NCBI GenBank assembly: GCA_029785615.1
Contig: JAFLZH010000001.1
Location: 188,629 to 252,628 of the forward strand
DNA length: 64,000 nt
From: Nitrososphaerota archaeon
GTDB lineage: Archaea; Thermoproteota; Nitrososphaeria; Nitrososphaerales; Gagatemarchaeaceae
Direction: 5' to 3'
This document shows positions 29,893 to 38,068 of the stretch, piece after piece. The translations under genes were made by a program, and so were the position numbers. Below the pieces are notes generated by a model. That model worked only from the letters and a program-made list of their open reading frames with translations. It was not told the DNA's origin and made no database searches. Numbering within the stretch: the stretch's first letter is position 1; each line of letters opens with the position of its first letter.

Positions 29893-30972
29893 TTAGGAGG
29901 CCACCACTGTGGTACTGGCATAGGTGTTGGCGCCGATGCAGGTGACAATGTACTCCTGACCCGTCACTATCCCGGTCAGCTGGGCGCCTGAGATGGCGTT
30001 CCCGCTGTAGTCCAGGCTGGTCGAACCTCCCGAAGCGACCGTGACGCCCCCGTTGAGGAGTGTCGAGGCCTGGAGGGTGGAGGCTTGCTGTACAGAGCCA
30101 GAGCTGCCGACCGTGAAGACTGCAGACCCGCTGAGGGACGACGGGAGGCTTGCCGAAAGCGTGGCTGTCGCTGAGAGCGGAGTCACGATTATCTCCTGGA
30201 CTTCGGCGTTGGCGCTTCCCGAGTTCTGCAGGTTGAGGGTCATTGTGCTCCCTGAAATGGTCCCATGGACGATCAGGTTGGTGCTGGTCTCGGAGACGAA
30301 CGAGCTCCACCACGCCTGACTCGACAGGTCGGCCGTGGCCCCGATCTGAAGCGAAAGGGATACCGCGGCCTGTGGGGGGACCGCCGCTGCCATTGCAGTG
30401 GCGCTGAAGACGAACTGGGGGTTCGACGATGTTGCCGTGTTTTCGATGAATGTCCTGAGGTCCACTAGCGCGGCTGCCGAGGAGCTGGAGTTGACGCTGA
30501 CTCTGTTCTGGGATTGGGCGGTTATGGTGCTCGAAGCTACAGCTGCAGTGTAGGTGGTGCCCTGGTAGACGACTTTGCAGGAGTCGACGTTGAACCTGAA
30601 TGCATCGTAGCTCGTGGCATTGACTTGGGATGAGGCGAGGGTCTGTGCGGTGCCCTGAGACGACATCAGGTCCATGGTCCCGGAGCCGCCGACCTGGGTC
30701 CAGCCGCTCGCCATGGCGTAGCCGGCCTGGTGGGCATAGACGGAACTGTAGGCGATGGTGGCGTCGCTCACGCCTGACGAGGCGACGGCCGGGTCTGCGC
30801 CCATGACCGCCAAAGTCCCTGACTTTGATTGGCTAGACTGGGATGTCCCTGACTTCGTTGATTGGCTCGACTGGCTCGATTGGCTCGACTGGTAGGTAAG
30901 TGCGATCCCGGCCGCCAGTACCATCACAAGGGCCGTTGCGATCGCGAATGTCATGACGTATGTTTTCTTCAT
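29893..30972 (-). CDS. Secreted DUF4382-like protein with Ser/Gln repeat
   Basis: 359 aa. An N-terminal membrane or signal helix (residues about 8-27) is followed by SQSSQSSQSTKSG-type repeats, then a beta domain: ATIAYSSVYAHQAGYAMA, GSGTMDLMSSQGTAQTLA, TSYDAFRFNVDSCKVVYQGTTY, resembling DUF4382. The C-terminal half (NSGSANAEVQEIIVTPLSATATL) looks like a second beta domain. One Cys at about residue 137 and one near 340. Likely surface displayed and probably co-expressed with the 617-aa protein. Confidence 0.7.
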   Translation of the reverse strand: MKKTYVMTFAIATALVMVLAAGIALTYQSSQSSQSSQSTKSGTSQSSQSKSGTLAVMGADPAVASSGVSDATIAYSSVYAHQAGYAMASGWTQVGGSGTMDLMSSQGTAQTLASSQVNATSYDAFRFNVDSCKVVYQGTTYTAAVASSTITAQSQNRVSVNSSSSAAALVDLRTFIENTATSSNPQFVFSATAMAAAVPPQAAVSLSLQIGATADLSSQAWWSSFVSETSTNLIVHGTISGSTMTLNLQNSGSANAEVQEIIVTPLSATATLSASLPSSLSGSAVFTVGSSGSVQQASTLQASTLLNGGVTVASGGSTSLDYSGNAISGAQLTGIVTGQEYIVTCIGANTYASTTVVAS

Positions 30973-31002
30973 CGGCCTGCGGTACCAAGGCAGGGGAGAT
31001 TA

Positions 31003-31026
31003 GGAACCCCGAGGAACAGCCGTTCC
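31003..31026 (-). promoter_or_regulatory. GGAAC-N4-GTTCC element plus GGTTCC before the 359-aa gene
   Basis: In transcription direction: GGAACGGCTGTTCC, TCGG, GGTTCC, then TAATCT; the ATG at 30972 is 31 bases after the element. 19 of 24 positions match the copy at 29641-29664. A further GGAAC half-site lies just beyond it (about 31036-31040). Confidence 0.6.
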
Positions 31027-31283
31027 CGCACGGGCTGGAACGGGGATGAAACGCGGGGCCGGCCGCGCTAGCTATTGGGTCTACAGCGAAAGTGGCTTCT
31101 TCAGACACTTCGGGTGCGGACGGCAAGACGGGGCGAAAATCATAGCCAGGTTCATACCGAAGCGGCAGCGGGGCCCGCATTTCGAGGCTTCGACCCTTAA
31201 TCCTCAGATTCGAAAATCCTGAAGGGTCTTCCATGCCGTCCGGTTCGGGGCGTTTGAGAGGAACGCGGCCCAATGGCAGGCTC

Positions 31284-31301
31284 TGCCGCCATCTGGCGGC
31301 A
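31284..31301 (+). promoter_or_regulatory. Palindromic operator 1 (GCCGCC-N4-GGCGGC)
   Basis: GCCGCCATCTGGCGGCAC read toward the 85-aa wHTH gene; TATA core at 31309-31312 (CTATAC). The copy at 33652-33669, read toward the ATPase gene, has the same 18 bases with two changes, and the TATA core falls at the same offset (bases 25-28) in both. Confidence 0.7.
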
Positions 31302-31339
31302 CAATTGCTATACTCTCTGCCCTCTTTGACTCCATCGCA

Positions 31340-31597
31340 ATGAATCCAGAAGGCGGCGAAGCCGCCAGGACGACGATCAGCTTCCGCCTACTCTGCCGCC
31401 TGACCGCTGGGCCGCAAACGCCGACGGAGTTGGCCTCCTTCGAGCGCAAGCATCTGAGCGTGATCAGCAGATGTCTGGGGAACCTCCGTCAAGAGGGCTT
31501 GGTGGAATGCGCGCGAGCGAGCGCGAGGCTGAAGTACTACCGGCCCACCCTGAGGGGGTACCTGCTAGTCTACGCGAGCATCAGGCGCGGTGGGTAG
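31340..31597 (+). CDS. Small winged-helix DNA-binding protein
   Basis: 85 aa. TTISFRLLCRLTAGPQTPTELASFERKHLSVISRCLGNLRQEGLVECARASARLKYYRPTLRG fits an ArsR/MarR-like winged helix. ATG at 31340, about 28 bases after a TATA box that lies beside operator 1, so leaderless. Its own promoter carries the palindrome it could bind, which suggests autoregulation. It converges on the HTH_10 gene with 15 bases between stops. Confidence 0.75.
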   Translation: MNPEGGEAARTTISFRLLCRLTAGPQTPTELASFERKHLSVISRCLGNLRQEGLVECARASARLKYYRPTLRGYLLVYASIRRGG

Positions 31598-31612
31598 CCA
31601 GCAAAGGCCGCC

Positions 31613-32338
31613 TCAAACCCTGCGGTGGTCCTCCTGCTCGTTCAGCGGATGCTTACCGAAAAAGATAGCGAGGTACGGCGCGACCGCTCCGATCACTTTG
31701 CCCTCCGCCTTGCGGACGTGCTCTTCGTAGGTAGTCCGGGGGACTTCCATCGTTCCTGCGATGTCCTCAAACCTCACTTTTCTTGGGACGTTGTAGTACC
31801 CAAAGTCCACGGCAGCCAGGAGTGACTCGGCTTGTTTCAGCGTCAACCCGGACACAAGGGCGCTCGTTGGGATCAGCATGTTCTCTCTTAGGAGGTTGGA
31901 GTTCATTCTGCCTCTCTTCTCCACTCTGAGCTCCCCCAACCTTTCAAGCCGCGCAAACATCGCGGGCAGCTTCGTCTCGTCCAGACAGATCCCCCTCAGC
32001 TCCAACCAGCCCTTGTGGTAGACGAGTGGAAACACTGGCATGCAACTGTGGTTCTGCATGACTTGCTCGATGGACCCGCGCCTCGTGTGTTTGCAGCTCA
32101 TTACGAAGACATTGGAATTCGGCCCTGCCTCGACTCGCTTCTGCAACGCGAAGCCGAGCTTCTTCCTGAGGCTGAGGAACGCCTTGACGGCTTCCTCCCA
32201 GTCCGCGTCTGTGGCTGTCCGCACCTGATAGAAGTCCGTGGTGAAGTTGCACCAGTCGTAGATGGTGAGGGTAGGATACCTCTCGGTGAGGCTCAGCAGA
32301 TCCCACTTCGGCTTCAGCTTGATCGTAATCTGTATCAT
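31613..32338 (-). CDS. HTH_10 (bacterio-opsin activator-like) regulator
   Basis: 241 aa. The C-terminal HTH_10 domain (residues about 163-222: SGLTLKQAESLLAAVDFGYYNVPRKVRFEDIAGTMEVPRTTYEEHVRKAEGKV) is characteristic of archaeal Bat-type regulators. The N-terminal 150 residues carry Cys and His (CSCM, HTRRGS) and may bind a ligand or metal; no PAS/GAF motif is evident. Its start overlaps the ATPase stop (ATGA), so it is the second gene of that operon. Confidence 0.8.
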   Translation of the reverse strand: MIQITIKLKPKWDLLSLTERYPTLTIYDWCNFTTDFYQVRTATDADWEEAVKAFLSLRKKLGFALQKRVEAGPNSNVFVMSCKHTRRGSIEQVMQNHSCMPVFPLVYHKGWLELRGICLDETKLPAMFARLERLGELRVEKRGRMNSNLLRENMLIPTSALVSGLTLKQAESLLAAVDFGYYNVPRKVRFEDIAGTMEVPRTTYEEHVRKAEGKVIGAVAPYLAIFFGKHPLNEQEDHRRV

Positions 32339-33609
32339 TGCGGGGCGCGGAAGAGGTCTGCACGATTTAAGCTGGGCGCAGCCATTTGACGACGCAGCAG
32401 GTGTGCCTCCAATTCGGGACCACGAATACTCGGGGCCTGTCCGAGCCTCCCGGCTGCATCGTCATGATCTTCCAGATGCCTTGTCTCCGCGCCGGCAGTT
32501 CTCCTGGCTTCGACCGTCTGTAGCGCCGCTCTAACCGGCTTGGGGATTCCATAGCAGACGCGATAGCCACGCTGTACGGCGTAGAGGAGGTGTTCCTCCA
32601 CTAGGTTCGCAAGGCCGCTGTAGGCCGTCGACCTCGCCAGGTTCCTAAGCCCCTTGACGATGTCGCTCTTGCGCATCTCCCCATCGGTGTAGCACCGCCT
32701 GAGCACTTCATGGGCGACTCTCGCTTCATTTCCTTGGAGCTCAAGCCTACCAGTGAGCAGCTTGTTCGCGTCGTCGTAAGAGAGGCGTTCTGCCACCATG
32801 GCCACAAGCGCCTTTGAAATCCTCGTCACCCCTGCCCAACCTCCTATCCAGAGACAGGCGCCGGCGAGGTCCGCGGCAAGCCCGGGGAGGCCCATGGCCC
32901 GTTCCGAGATTGCCTGATATGCGTCGGGTTCGTAGGGGTCTCCATCCATGGCGCAGGATTCCACGGAAAGCCTGAGCATCAACTCTATCTCTCGCCTTTC
33001 GAAACGCGGCAGCAACTGAACGACGAACCCCTCTGGGACTGACCTCATGCGTAGCAAGCCACGATATGTTATGTAAGAGACGCTCAGGACGTATTTCGGG
33101 AGGACGCTCCTGGGGTGAGTCGGGTGGCTCCTTCCCTCCATGATCTGTCCAACCACCCGGTCGCAGTCGTCGACGATGAGCGGGCCATGCTGCTTCAGCT
33201 GATTCCTCTCAGAGGAACCTGCTAGGCTTGCACGGCGGGGCTTCTTCGCCCAGTTATGTTCAAGCTGCCACCCTGAGCAAACAGCGCCGGACGAACCAAC
33301 CTTCTCACTCTTACCGGTCTGGTTAAGGCCCTTCGCCAGCAGGCTCAGCAACAGCGTCTTCCCTGAACCGTCAGGTCCCACAAGCAACACATCCGTCCCA
33401 GAACGCACACGCTTCGCCAGACGCGAGAGGCTTAGCCTTGTCTGCGCAGACAATAGTCCGGGCCTGGTCAAGACATACTCTGCGCTGAACGGGTCGTTAG
33501 TGAATCCGAACGCTCTTAGCACAACCTTCCACAGCGCAGCGTTCTCCGCCGGATTCCCGACGGGTGGGTTCCAGTCAGGGGCCGACAGCGAGGGCCCGCC
33601 GAATTCCAT
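32335..33609 (-). CDS. ExeA-like AAA ATPase fused to a winged helix
   Basis: 424 aa from ATG at 33609. Residues 30-60 read AFGFTNDPFSAEYVLTRPGLL, the lead-in common to ExeA/TniB-like AAA proteins. Walker A GPDGSGKT is at 78-85 and Walker B LIVDDCD near 145-150; RFERREIELMLRLS supplies arginines. The C-terminal quarter (MRKSDIVKGLRNLARSTAYSGLANLVEEHLLYAVQRGYRVCYGI) is a winged helix. An ATP-driven DNA-binding regulator or loader. The longer frame to 33732 lies upstream of the TATA and is not transcribed. Confidence 0.75.
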   Translation of the reverse strand: MEFGGPSLSAPDWNPPVGNPAENAALWKVVLRAFGFTNDPFSAEYVLTRPGLLSAQTRLSLSRLAKRVRSGTDVLLVGPDGSGKTLLLSLLAKGLNQTGKSEKVGSSGAVCSGWQLEHNWAKKPRRASLAGSSERNQLKQHGPLIVDDCDRVVGQIMEGRSHPTHPRSVLPKYVLSVSYITYRGLLRMRSVPEGFVVQLLPRFERREIELMLRLSVESCAMDGDPYEPDAYQAISERAMGLPGLAADLAGACLWIGGWAGVTRISKALVAMVAERLSYDDANKLLTGRLELQGNEARVAHEVLRRCYTDGEMRKSDIVKGLRNLARSTAYSGLANLVEEHLLYAVQRGYRVCYGIPKPVRAALQTVEARRTAGAETRHLEDHDDAAGRLGQAPSIRGPELEAHLLRRQMAAPSLNRADLFRAPQ

Positions 33610-33640
33610 GCATATCGGTGGGCGAACTGTCTGCATTAGG

Positions 33641-33648
33641 ATATAAAT
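33641..33648 (-). promoter_or_regulatory. TATA box of the ATPase-HTH_10 operon
   Basis: Minus-strand ATTTATAT, about 35 bases before the ATG at 33609; rules out the longer N-terminus. Operator 2 is immediately upstream. Confidence 0.65.
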
Positions 33649-33651
33649 CAA

Positions 33652-33669
33652 GTACCGCCAAATGGCGGC
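33652..33669 (-). promoter_or_regulatory. Palindromic operator 2 (GCCGCC-N4-GGCGGT)
   Basis: Minus-strand GCCGCCATTTGGCGGTAC, matching operator 1 at 16 of 18 positions, with identical spacing to the TATA core. It drives the ATPase-HTH_10 operon. Confidence 0.7.
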
Positions 33670-33892
33670 TGACATACGACAGGCACAGCAGATTGACCTT
33701 CGATGAGATTCTGCATGGCGGTCTGGGCGCAAACTCAGTTATGCGTTCGTTGTTCCTCCTTTGGAGCCGGGGGGCCGACGAGCGGCAGGCTGATCTGACG
33801 GTACTGGTGTCTGACCCAGGGCGACGCCGCCCTGCACATTTTGGATCCATCGTGTCAGGAATCGGTTCGGTCCAGACGCAACACCCTCAGAT

Positions 33893-33952
33893 GTCAACAA
33901 AGTTTAAGTAAAATCCAAAATCGTCAACAATCCTTAAAGTAAATTAGACGAC
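33893..33952 (+). repeat. Two 30-base direct repeats before the peptide-binding protein
   Basis: GTCAACAA starts each unit (33893 and 33923), followed by A/T-rich TTTAAGTAAAAT and CTTAAAGTAAAT. The second unit contains the TATA (CTTAAAG, about 31 bases before the ATG at 33967). The AT-rich character contrasts with the GC-rich surroundings. Confidence 0.6.
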
Positions 33953-33966
33953 TTTTCAGTCCGAGA

Positions 33967-36288
33967 ATGAAAATTACCAGACGCAAAGCACTTACCACAA
34001 CTGCAACAGTCGCCATCATCGTCGTAATCCTCGTCATCGCGGCCGCCGCCGGCTACTTCGTCCTCACCACATCGCCTTCGAAGACAACGACCTCGACGAC
34101 TTCGACATCGTCAACTACCAGCACGGCCTCGTCAAGTACCCACTCGGTCTCTTCGACAAGCCAGTCGAGCTCCTCGACCTCAGCGCCACAGACGCCGCTG
34201 ACGGTGGCATCGTGCACCTCTGCGATATCGGGGACAGTCCCCCCTACCCAGTCGTTCACCTACACCGCCGCAAACTCGTCTGCGAACTACAACTACCCGG
34301 TCACCTCCACTCCGCCCACCACTGGCGCAGGCCAGTATGGGCCGACCAACGCTAACCAGCTGGTCGATGAGTCAACAGGGGCTCCGCCGGACTACCTGGA
34401 CCCAGCAGCTGGGTTCTACTCGCAGGACCTTCCATACTACAACGCAGTCTTCCAGAACCTGGTCATGTACAACGGCAACAGCGGCAGCCAGCTCCTCCCG
34501 GTCATCGCAGACCAGTACTGGATCACCAACGGTGGCTGCACGAACGTCTTCCACATCAGGTCGGGCGTCACGTTCTCGGACGGGACACCAGCAACAGCAT
34601 ACGACCAGTGGTTCTCGATCGTGCGCACCCAGTACATCAACGCGCCTTCCGGTGTCAGCCTGTACAACTGGAACGAAGTGTCCTACAACGAGACCGCGGG
34701 CGCCCAGTTCGGGTCTGGCAGCTACTCCTACAACGCCATGGGCAATCAAATCCCGTGGGGTCTCAGGGCCGCGATCCAGTCTGTGACTGGACTCCAGACG
34801 GCAGCTGATACACCGGCGGCCGTTAACCTGGCAGTGAGAGCGCTGAACCAGATGCTCTCCAACTTTAGTCCCTCCAACACCACCCAGGCCGCCATCATGG
34901 CGTACCCTGAGCAGGCATACGTGGCCAACTCGACGTCCTACTTCAGCGCCAACTATCTGAGGACCCTCGGGCCATTCGGTCCACAACTGTGGGCAGGGTT
35001 CGACGGCCAGCAGATGGTCGAGCCTGCGTTCGTCGACGCCCACGGAGGAGTCGCCAACAACACAGCCAACTCATACTTCGACACCCACGGCGGGATCGGG
35101 ACCGGCCCCTACATCGTATCGTCGGTAGGGGCTGGGAACAACCCGGTCGTGCTGACAGCTACCCCCAACTACTGGGCGGGTCAGTCGTCTGCCACGAACG
35201 TCCCTGTCATCGCAAGACCAGCCAGCATCAACACCGTAGTCATAGCACCGTTCTCGACAGACGCCCAGGCCGAGGGTGACTTTAGCACCAACAAGGCACA
35301 GATTTCTACCGAGGCGCCGTTCAACTACAACGCGATGTATGACGGCCTCCCGGCTAACGTGAGATCCACCTTCTCCTTCAACCAGATATTGAGGGGGATT
35401 GGCGCATTCCCCTACGCGCTCTTCGCCCAGTTCAACACCTACCAGTCTCCGACCAACTTCACCAGCTTCAGGCAGGGTATGGCGTCCGCGCTGAACTACA
35501 CGGCGCTCAACCAGCCTAACTACTTCAACAACACAGCCTACGACGGATACTTCGTCGGTCCGCTGACGCCGGCCTACGCATACTACAACCTACCGAACTA
35601 CCCGCTCCCTCAGGAGAACACCACTGCGGCCGTCAACTACTTCCAAGAGTTCGGCCTGCAGTCGCACACCTACACGGTCCTCTCCACTGCCTTGACGCTG
35701 TCCAACGGGACGACGCTGGCCGCAGGGACCATAATCGGTGACCAGAAGGGTTCGCAGCTACAGCCGTTCAAGCTGTACTACGCAGTCCCTCTCACAGGCG
35801 CTCTGGAGGTCACGCTCACCGTGATCCAGAACTCACTGAGCCAGTTCGGCATCACCGCGGTGCCGTTCGGGACCACCACAACGGAGCTCGACATACTCGA
35901 CTCCAAAGCACAGACCTATCCAGCGGTCCAACTCATAGGCTGGGGCGCTGACTTCAACGACCCATTCCTGGGCATGTTCTTCCCACTGATGACCCCGTCA
36001 CCGTACAACGGGTTCTACACCAACTCCACCGTCAACGCAGAGGCACTGGCATGCGAGTTCCCAGCGTCTACGGCTCAAGCGCAGACCTGCGCTAGCACGC
36101 TGTACAAGATGGCACAACAGAACCAGATATGGATCTACACACCAATCCCAGAGATTCCTGCAGGGCAGCCCAACGCGGGCTTCCCAACGAACTTCTTCTT
36201 CCTGCAGCCCTACGTCCACGGCGTCGTCGACAACGAGTTCGTGGGCAGCTTCTACAACCAAATCTACTACCAACCGGTCAACGTATAG
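33967..36288 (+). CDS. ABC-transporter peptide/solute-binding protein (SBP_bac_5)
   Basis: 773 aa. N-terminal membrane anchor (about residues 13-37), then a Ser/Thr linker (residues 40-75, dense TSTTSTSSTTSTASSS), then the family 5 binding domain: LVDESTGAPPDYLDPAAGFYSQDL, FHIRSGVTFSDGTPATAYDQWFS, and C-terminal LIGWGADFNDPFLGMFFPLM. Binds oligopeptides or sugars at the outer face. No permease or ATPase gene follows: downstream is a terminator and an MFS gene, so it is an orphan binding protein. ATG at 33967. Confidence 0.92.
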   Translation: MKITRRKALTTTATVAIIVVILVIAAAAGYFVLTTSPSKTTTSTTSTSSTTSTASSSTHSVSSTSQSSSSTSAPQTPLTVASCTSAISGTVPPTQSFTYTAANSSANYNYPVTSTPPTTGAGQYGPTNANQLVDESTGAPPDYLDPAAGFYSQDLPYYNAVFQNLVMYNGNSGSQLLPVIADQYWITNGGCTNVFHIRSGVTFSDGTPATAYDQWFSIVRTQYINAPSGVSLYNWNEVSYNETAGAQFGSGSYSYNAMGNQIPWGLRAAIQSVTGLQTAADTPAAVNLAVRALNQMLSNFSPSNTTQAAIMAYPEQAYVANSTSYFSANYLRTLGPFGPQLWAGFDGQQMVEPAFVDAHGGVANNTANSYFDTHGGIGTGPYIVSSVGAGNNPVVLTATPNYWAGQSSATNVPVIARPASINTVVIAPFSTDAQAEGDFSTNKAQISTEAPFNYNAMYDGLPANVRSTFSFNQILRGIGAFPYALFAQFNTYQSPTNFTSFRQGMASALNYTALNQPNYFNNTAYDGYFVGPLTPAYAYYNLPNYPLPQENTTAAVNYFQEFGLQSHTYTVLSTALTLSNGTTLAAGTIIGDQKGSQLQPFKLYYAVPLTGALEVTLTVIQNSLSQFGITAVPFGTTTTELDILDSKAQTYPAVQLIGWGADFNDPFLGMFFPLMTPSPYNGFYTNSTVNAEALACEFPASTAQAQTCASTLYKMAQQNQIWIYTPIPEIPAGQPNAGFPTNFFFLQPYVHGVVDNEFVGSFYNQIYYQPVNV

Positions 36289-36293
36289 AGACA

Positions 36294-36333
36294 GTCCTGG
36301 GCCGAGAGGCCTGGGACCCTCCTTCTGTTTTTT
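36294..36333 (+). terminator. Hairpin terminator after the binding-protein gene
   Basis: GTCCTGGGCC-GAGA-GGCCTGGGAC stem (ten pairs with two G-U) followed within 10 bases by TTTTTT (36328-36333). It ends the peptide-binding protein transcript 6 bases after its stop. Confidence 0.65.
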
Positions 36334-36450
36334 GAGAACCCAGCGGGAGCTCTGCCCTACCCAGAAAGACGGCTCCTGGGGTCGATCAGTGCCCGACGGA
36401 TGGTCCAGGGCGAGCATGGAATGAGCCCGCCTTATGCTGAGACCCGAGCG

Positions 36451-37758
36451 TCACCCTGGAGGAGACGGATTCAACTTCGCCGGGGGCGGGACCCCTGGCG
36501 CTTTCTCTTCCGCCTCCCCTCCGCCCTTTGGCTTTGAAAGTCCCTCGTATTCCCGCTGGAGCCCAGGCCCGACGACCGCGAACCCGCAGAACACGGCAGC
36601 GGCGAATCCCGCGAGAGCGTACCAGCCCCAGGCCGGGTCGAAGCTAAGGAGCTGGAAGCTGGCCGGCCCGACGGCCGCGGCGATCGACCTCCCCGACGAG
36701 GTGGCAGCGTAGTAGTAGCCCTGGTATGTCCCCCTGTTGCCGGACTTCGAAAAGAGGGCAATCACCGTCTGCGACGGAACCGTGGCCATGATTTCCCCGA
36801 GGGTGAGCACGACCATCACGGCCTCGTACTGCAGGAAACTGGTGGACAGCCCGGCCATCACGAAGCTCGCCACGAGGAGGAGCGGAGACAGCAGCAGGGG
36901 GAAAGCGAGGGTCCTGGCCCTCTGGACCATGCTAATCAGGGGGAGCTGCAGGATGACGATGACTGCGCCGTTGGTTGCGAAGAGGTAGCCGATCTGCGTG
37001 TTGGTGAAGTGCAGTAGGACCCCGGTGTAGAGGGCCAGCGGCTGGATCTCATATCCCACGGCGAAGTAGAGGCACGCCATGAGGAGCAGGAACGCGATGA
37101 TGCTCGTGTCCTTCTTCCACGAAAGCATCCGCCTCGCATCCCCCTCGCGCGGGTCCCCGGACCGCCTGACCCCCCCGCGAATCAGGAAAATGGTGAGCAG
37201 GATGACCGGGACCACCATGGCGGCGCTGATGAAGAAGACCGAGTCGTAGCCGAAGGCCTGGGTGATGGGCCCCCCAACCGCCGGCCCTATCGCGAAGCCG
37301 AGGTTCCCGCCGATGGTGAGCAGGTTGTACCCAGGCCGGATCTGGCTGACAGGCTGCCCAGCGATTATCGACCCGGTCGCAGGGTTGGAGAAGCCCCTGA
37401 GGAACGAGAAGAGGGGGTAAAGGACGAAGAAGTACAGCGCGGCGCTGTTGTCGAGCACCATGAACCCGAGGGCGACGGAGGTGGCGATGGAAGTGAAGTA
37501 CCCAGCGAGCATGACCTTCTTGGGGCCCACGGCGTCGGTCAACCTCCCTCCCAGGAGCTGGCTCCCCAGGTTGAGCGCCCCCGCGGCGAAGTAAACCAGG
37601 CCCGTGGACGCCAGGTCGATCCCCCTGACCTCGGCGAGGTAGAGGCCGAAGAACGGCATCGCCATGGAGAAGCCGAGCGAGTTTAGGGTCCTTATCGCGA
37701 ACAGCACCCAGGACTCCCTCTGGAGTCCTTGCAGACCATATCTGGATAGGAGCGACAA
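36451..37758 (-). CDS. MFS transporter
   Basis: 435 aa with about 12 membrane helices. N-terminal LNSLGFSMAMPFFGLYLAEVRGI and VGPKKVMLAGYFTSIATSVALGF (the loop 2-3 motif region), a central loop rich in Arg/Asp around residue 205, and a polar C-terminus ending in Pro-rich residues. Drug or metabolite efflux type; substrate unknown. It converges on the binding-protein terminator. Confidence 0.85.
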   Translation of the reverse strand: MSLLSRYGLQGLQRESWVLFAIRTLNSLGFSMAMPFFGLYLAEVRGIDLASTGLVYFAAGALNLGSQLLGGRLTDAVGPKKVMLAGYFTSIATSVALGFMVLDNSAALYFFVLYPLFSFLRGFSNPATGSIIAGQPVSQIRPGYNLLTIGGNLGFAIGPAVGGPITQAFGYDSVFFISAAMVVPVILLTIFLIRGGVRRSGDPREGDARRMLSWKKDTSIIAFLLLMACLYFAVGYEIQPLALYTGVLLHFTNTQIGYLFATNGAVIVILQLPLISMVQRARTLAFPLLLSPLLLVASFVMAGLSTSFLQYEAVMVVLTLGEIMATVPSQTVIALFSKSGNRGTYQGYYYAATSSGRSIAAAVGPASFQLLSFDPAWGWYALAGFAAAVFCGFAVVGPGLQREYEGLSKPKGGGEAEEKAPGVPPPAKLNPSPPG

Positions 37759-37795
37759 ACACGTGCACTGCCATTATGCCCCCGGCCGGGGCCTT

Positions 37796-37942
37796 CTACC
37801 TGAACCCCAGCCCGGCAGAATCCATCTTCTTTACGCAGTCGCCGCAGCGGAGCCCCCTGGGGGTCCGATAGAGCCTGACCTTAGCCCCGCACTGGGGGCA
37901 CTCCTTGGGCGGGCCCTTGACCTGGAGAGCTGGTTCCTCCAT
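37796..37942 (-). CDS. Small zinc-ribbon protein, 48 aa
   Basis: MEEPALQVKGPPKECPQCGA at the start, later LRCGDCVKKMDS. Two CxxC knuckles 17 residues apart make a compact zinc ribbon. It lies on the strand opposite the helicase gene, between the MFS start and the helicase promoter. No homologue family named; a translation or transcription accessory is common for such ribbons. Confidence 0.7.
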   Translation of the reverse strand: MEEPALQVKGPPKECPQCGAKVRLYRTPRGLRCGDCVKKMDSAGLGFR

Positions 37943-38068
37943 GGAGATGCCCCTTGCGCGCCCTCTTCTTATCCACTACTGAAGGAGGGGGGCTTTCCCT
38001 GTCTTAAATACGGGCAACCGGAGCGGCCCAGTTAAAGTGGAAGGACATCCGTCTGGAGGTGCACGTAC

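Noticed and set aside
32335-33732. 465-codon version of the ATPase with a Cys/Arg-rich N-terminus
   Set aside because: The TATA box and operator lie inside that N-terminus, so transcripts start after it.
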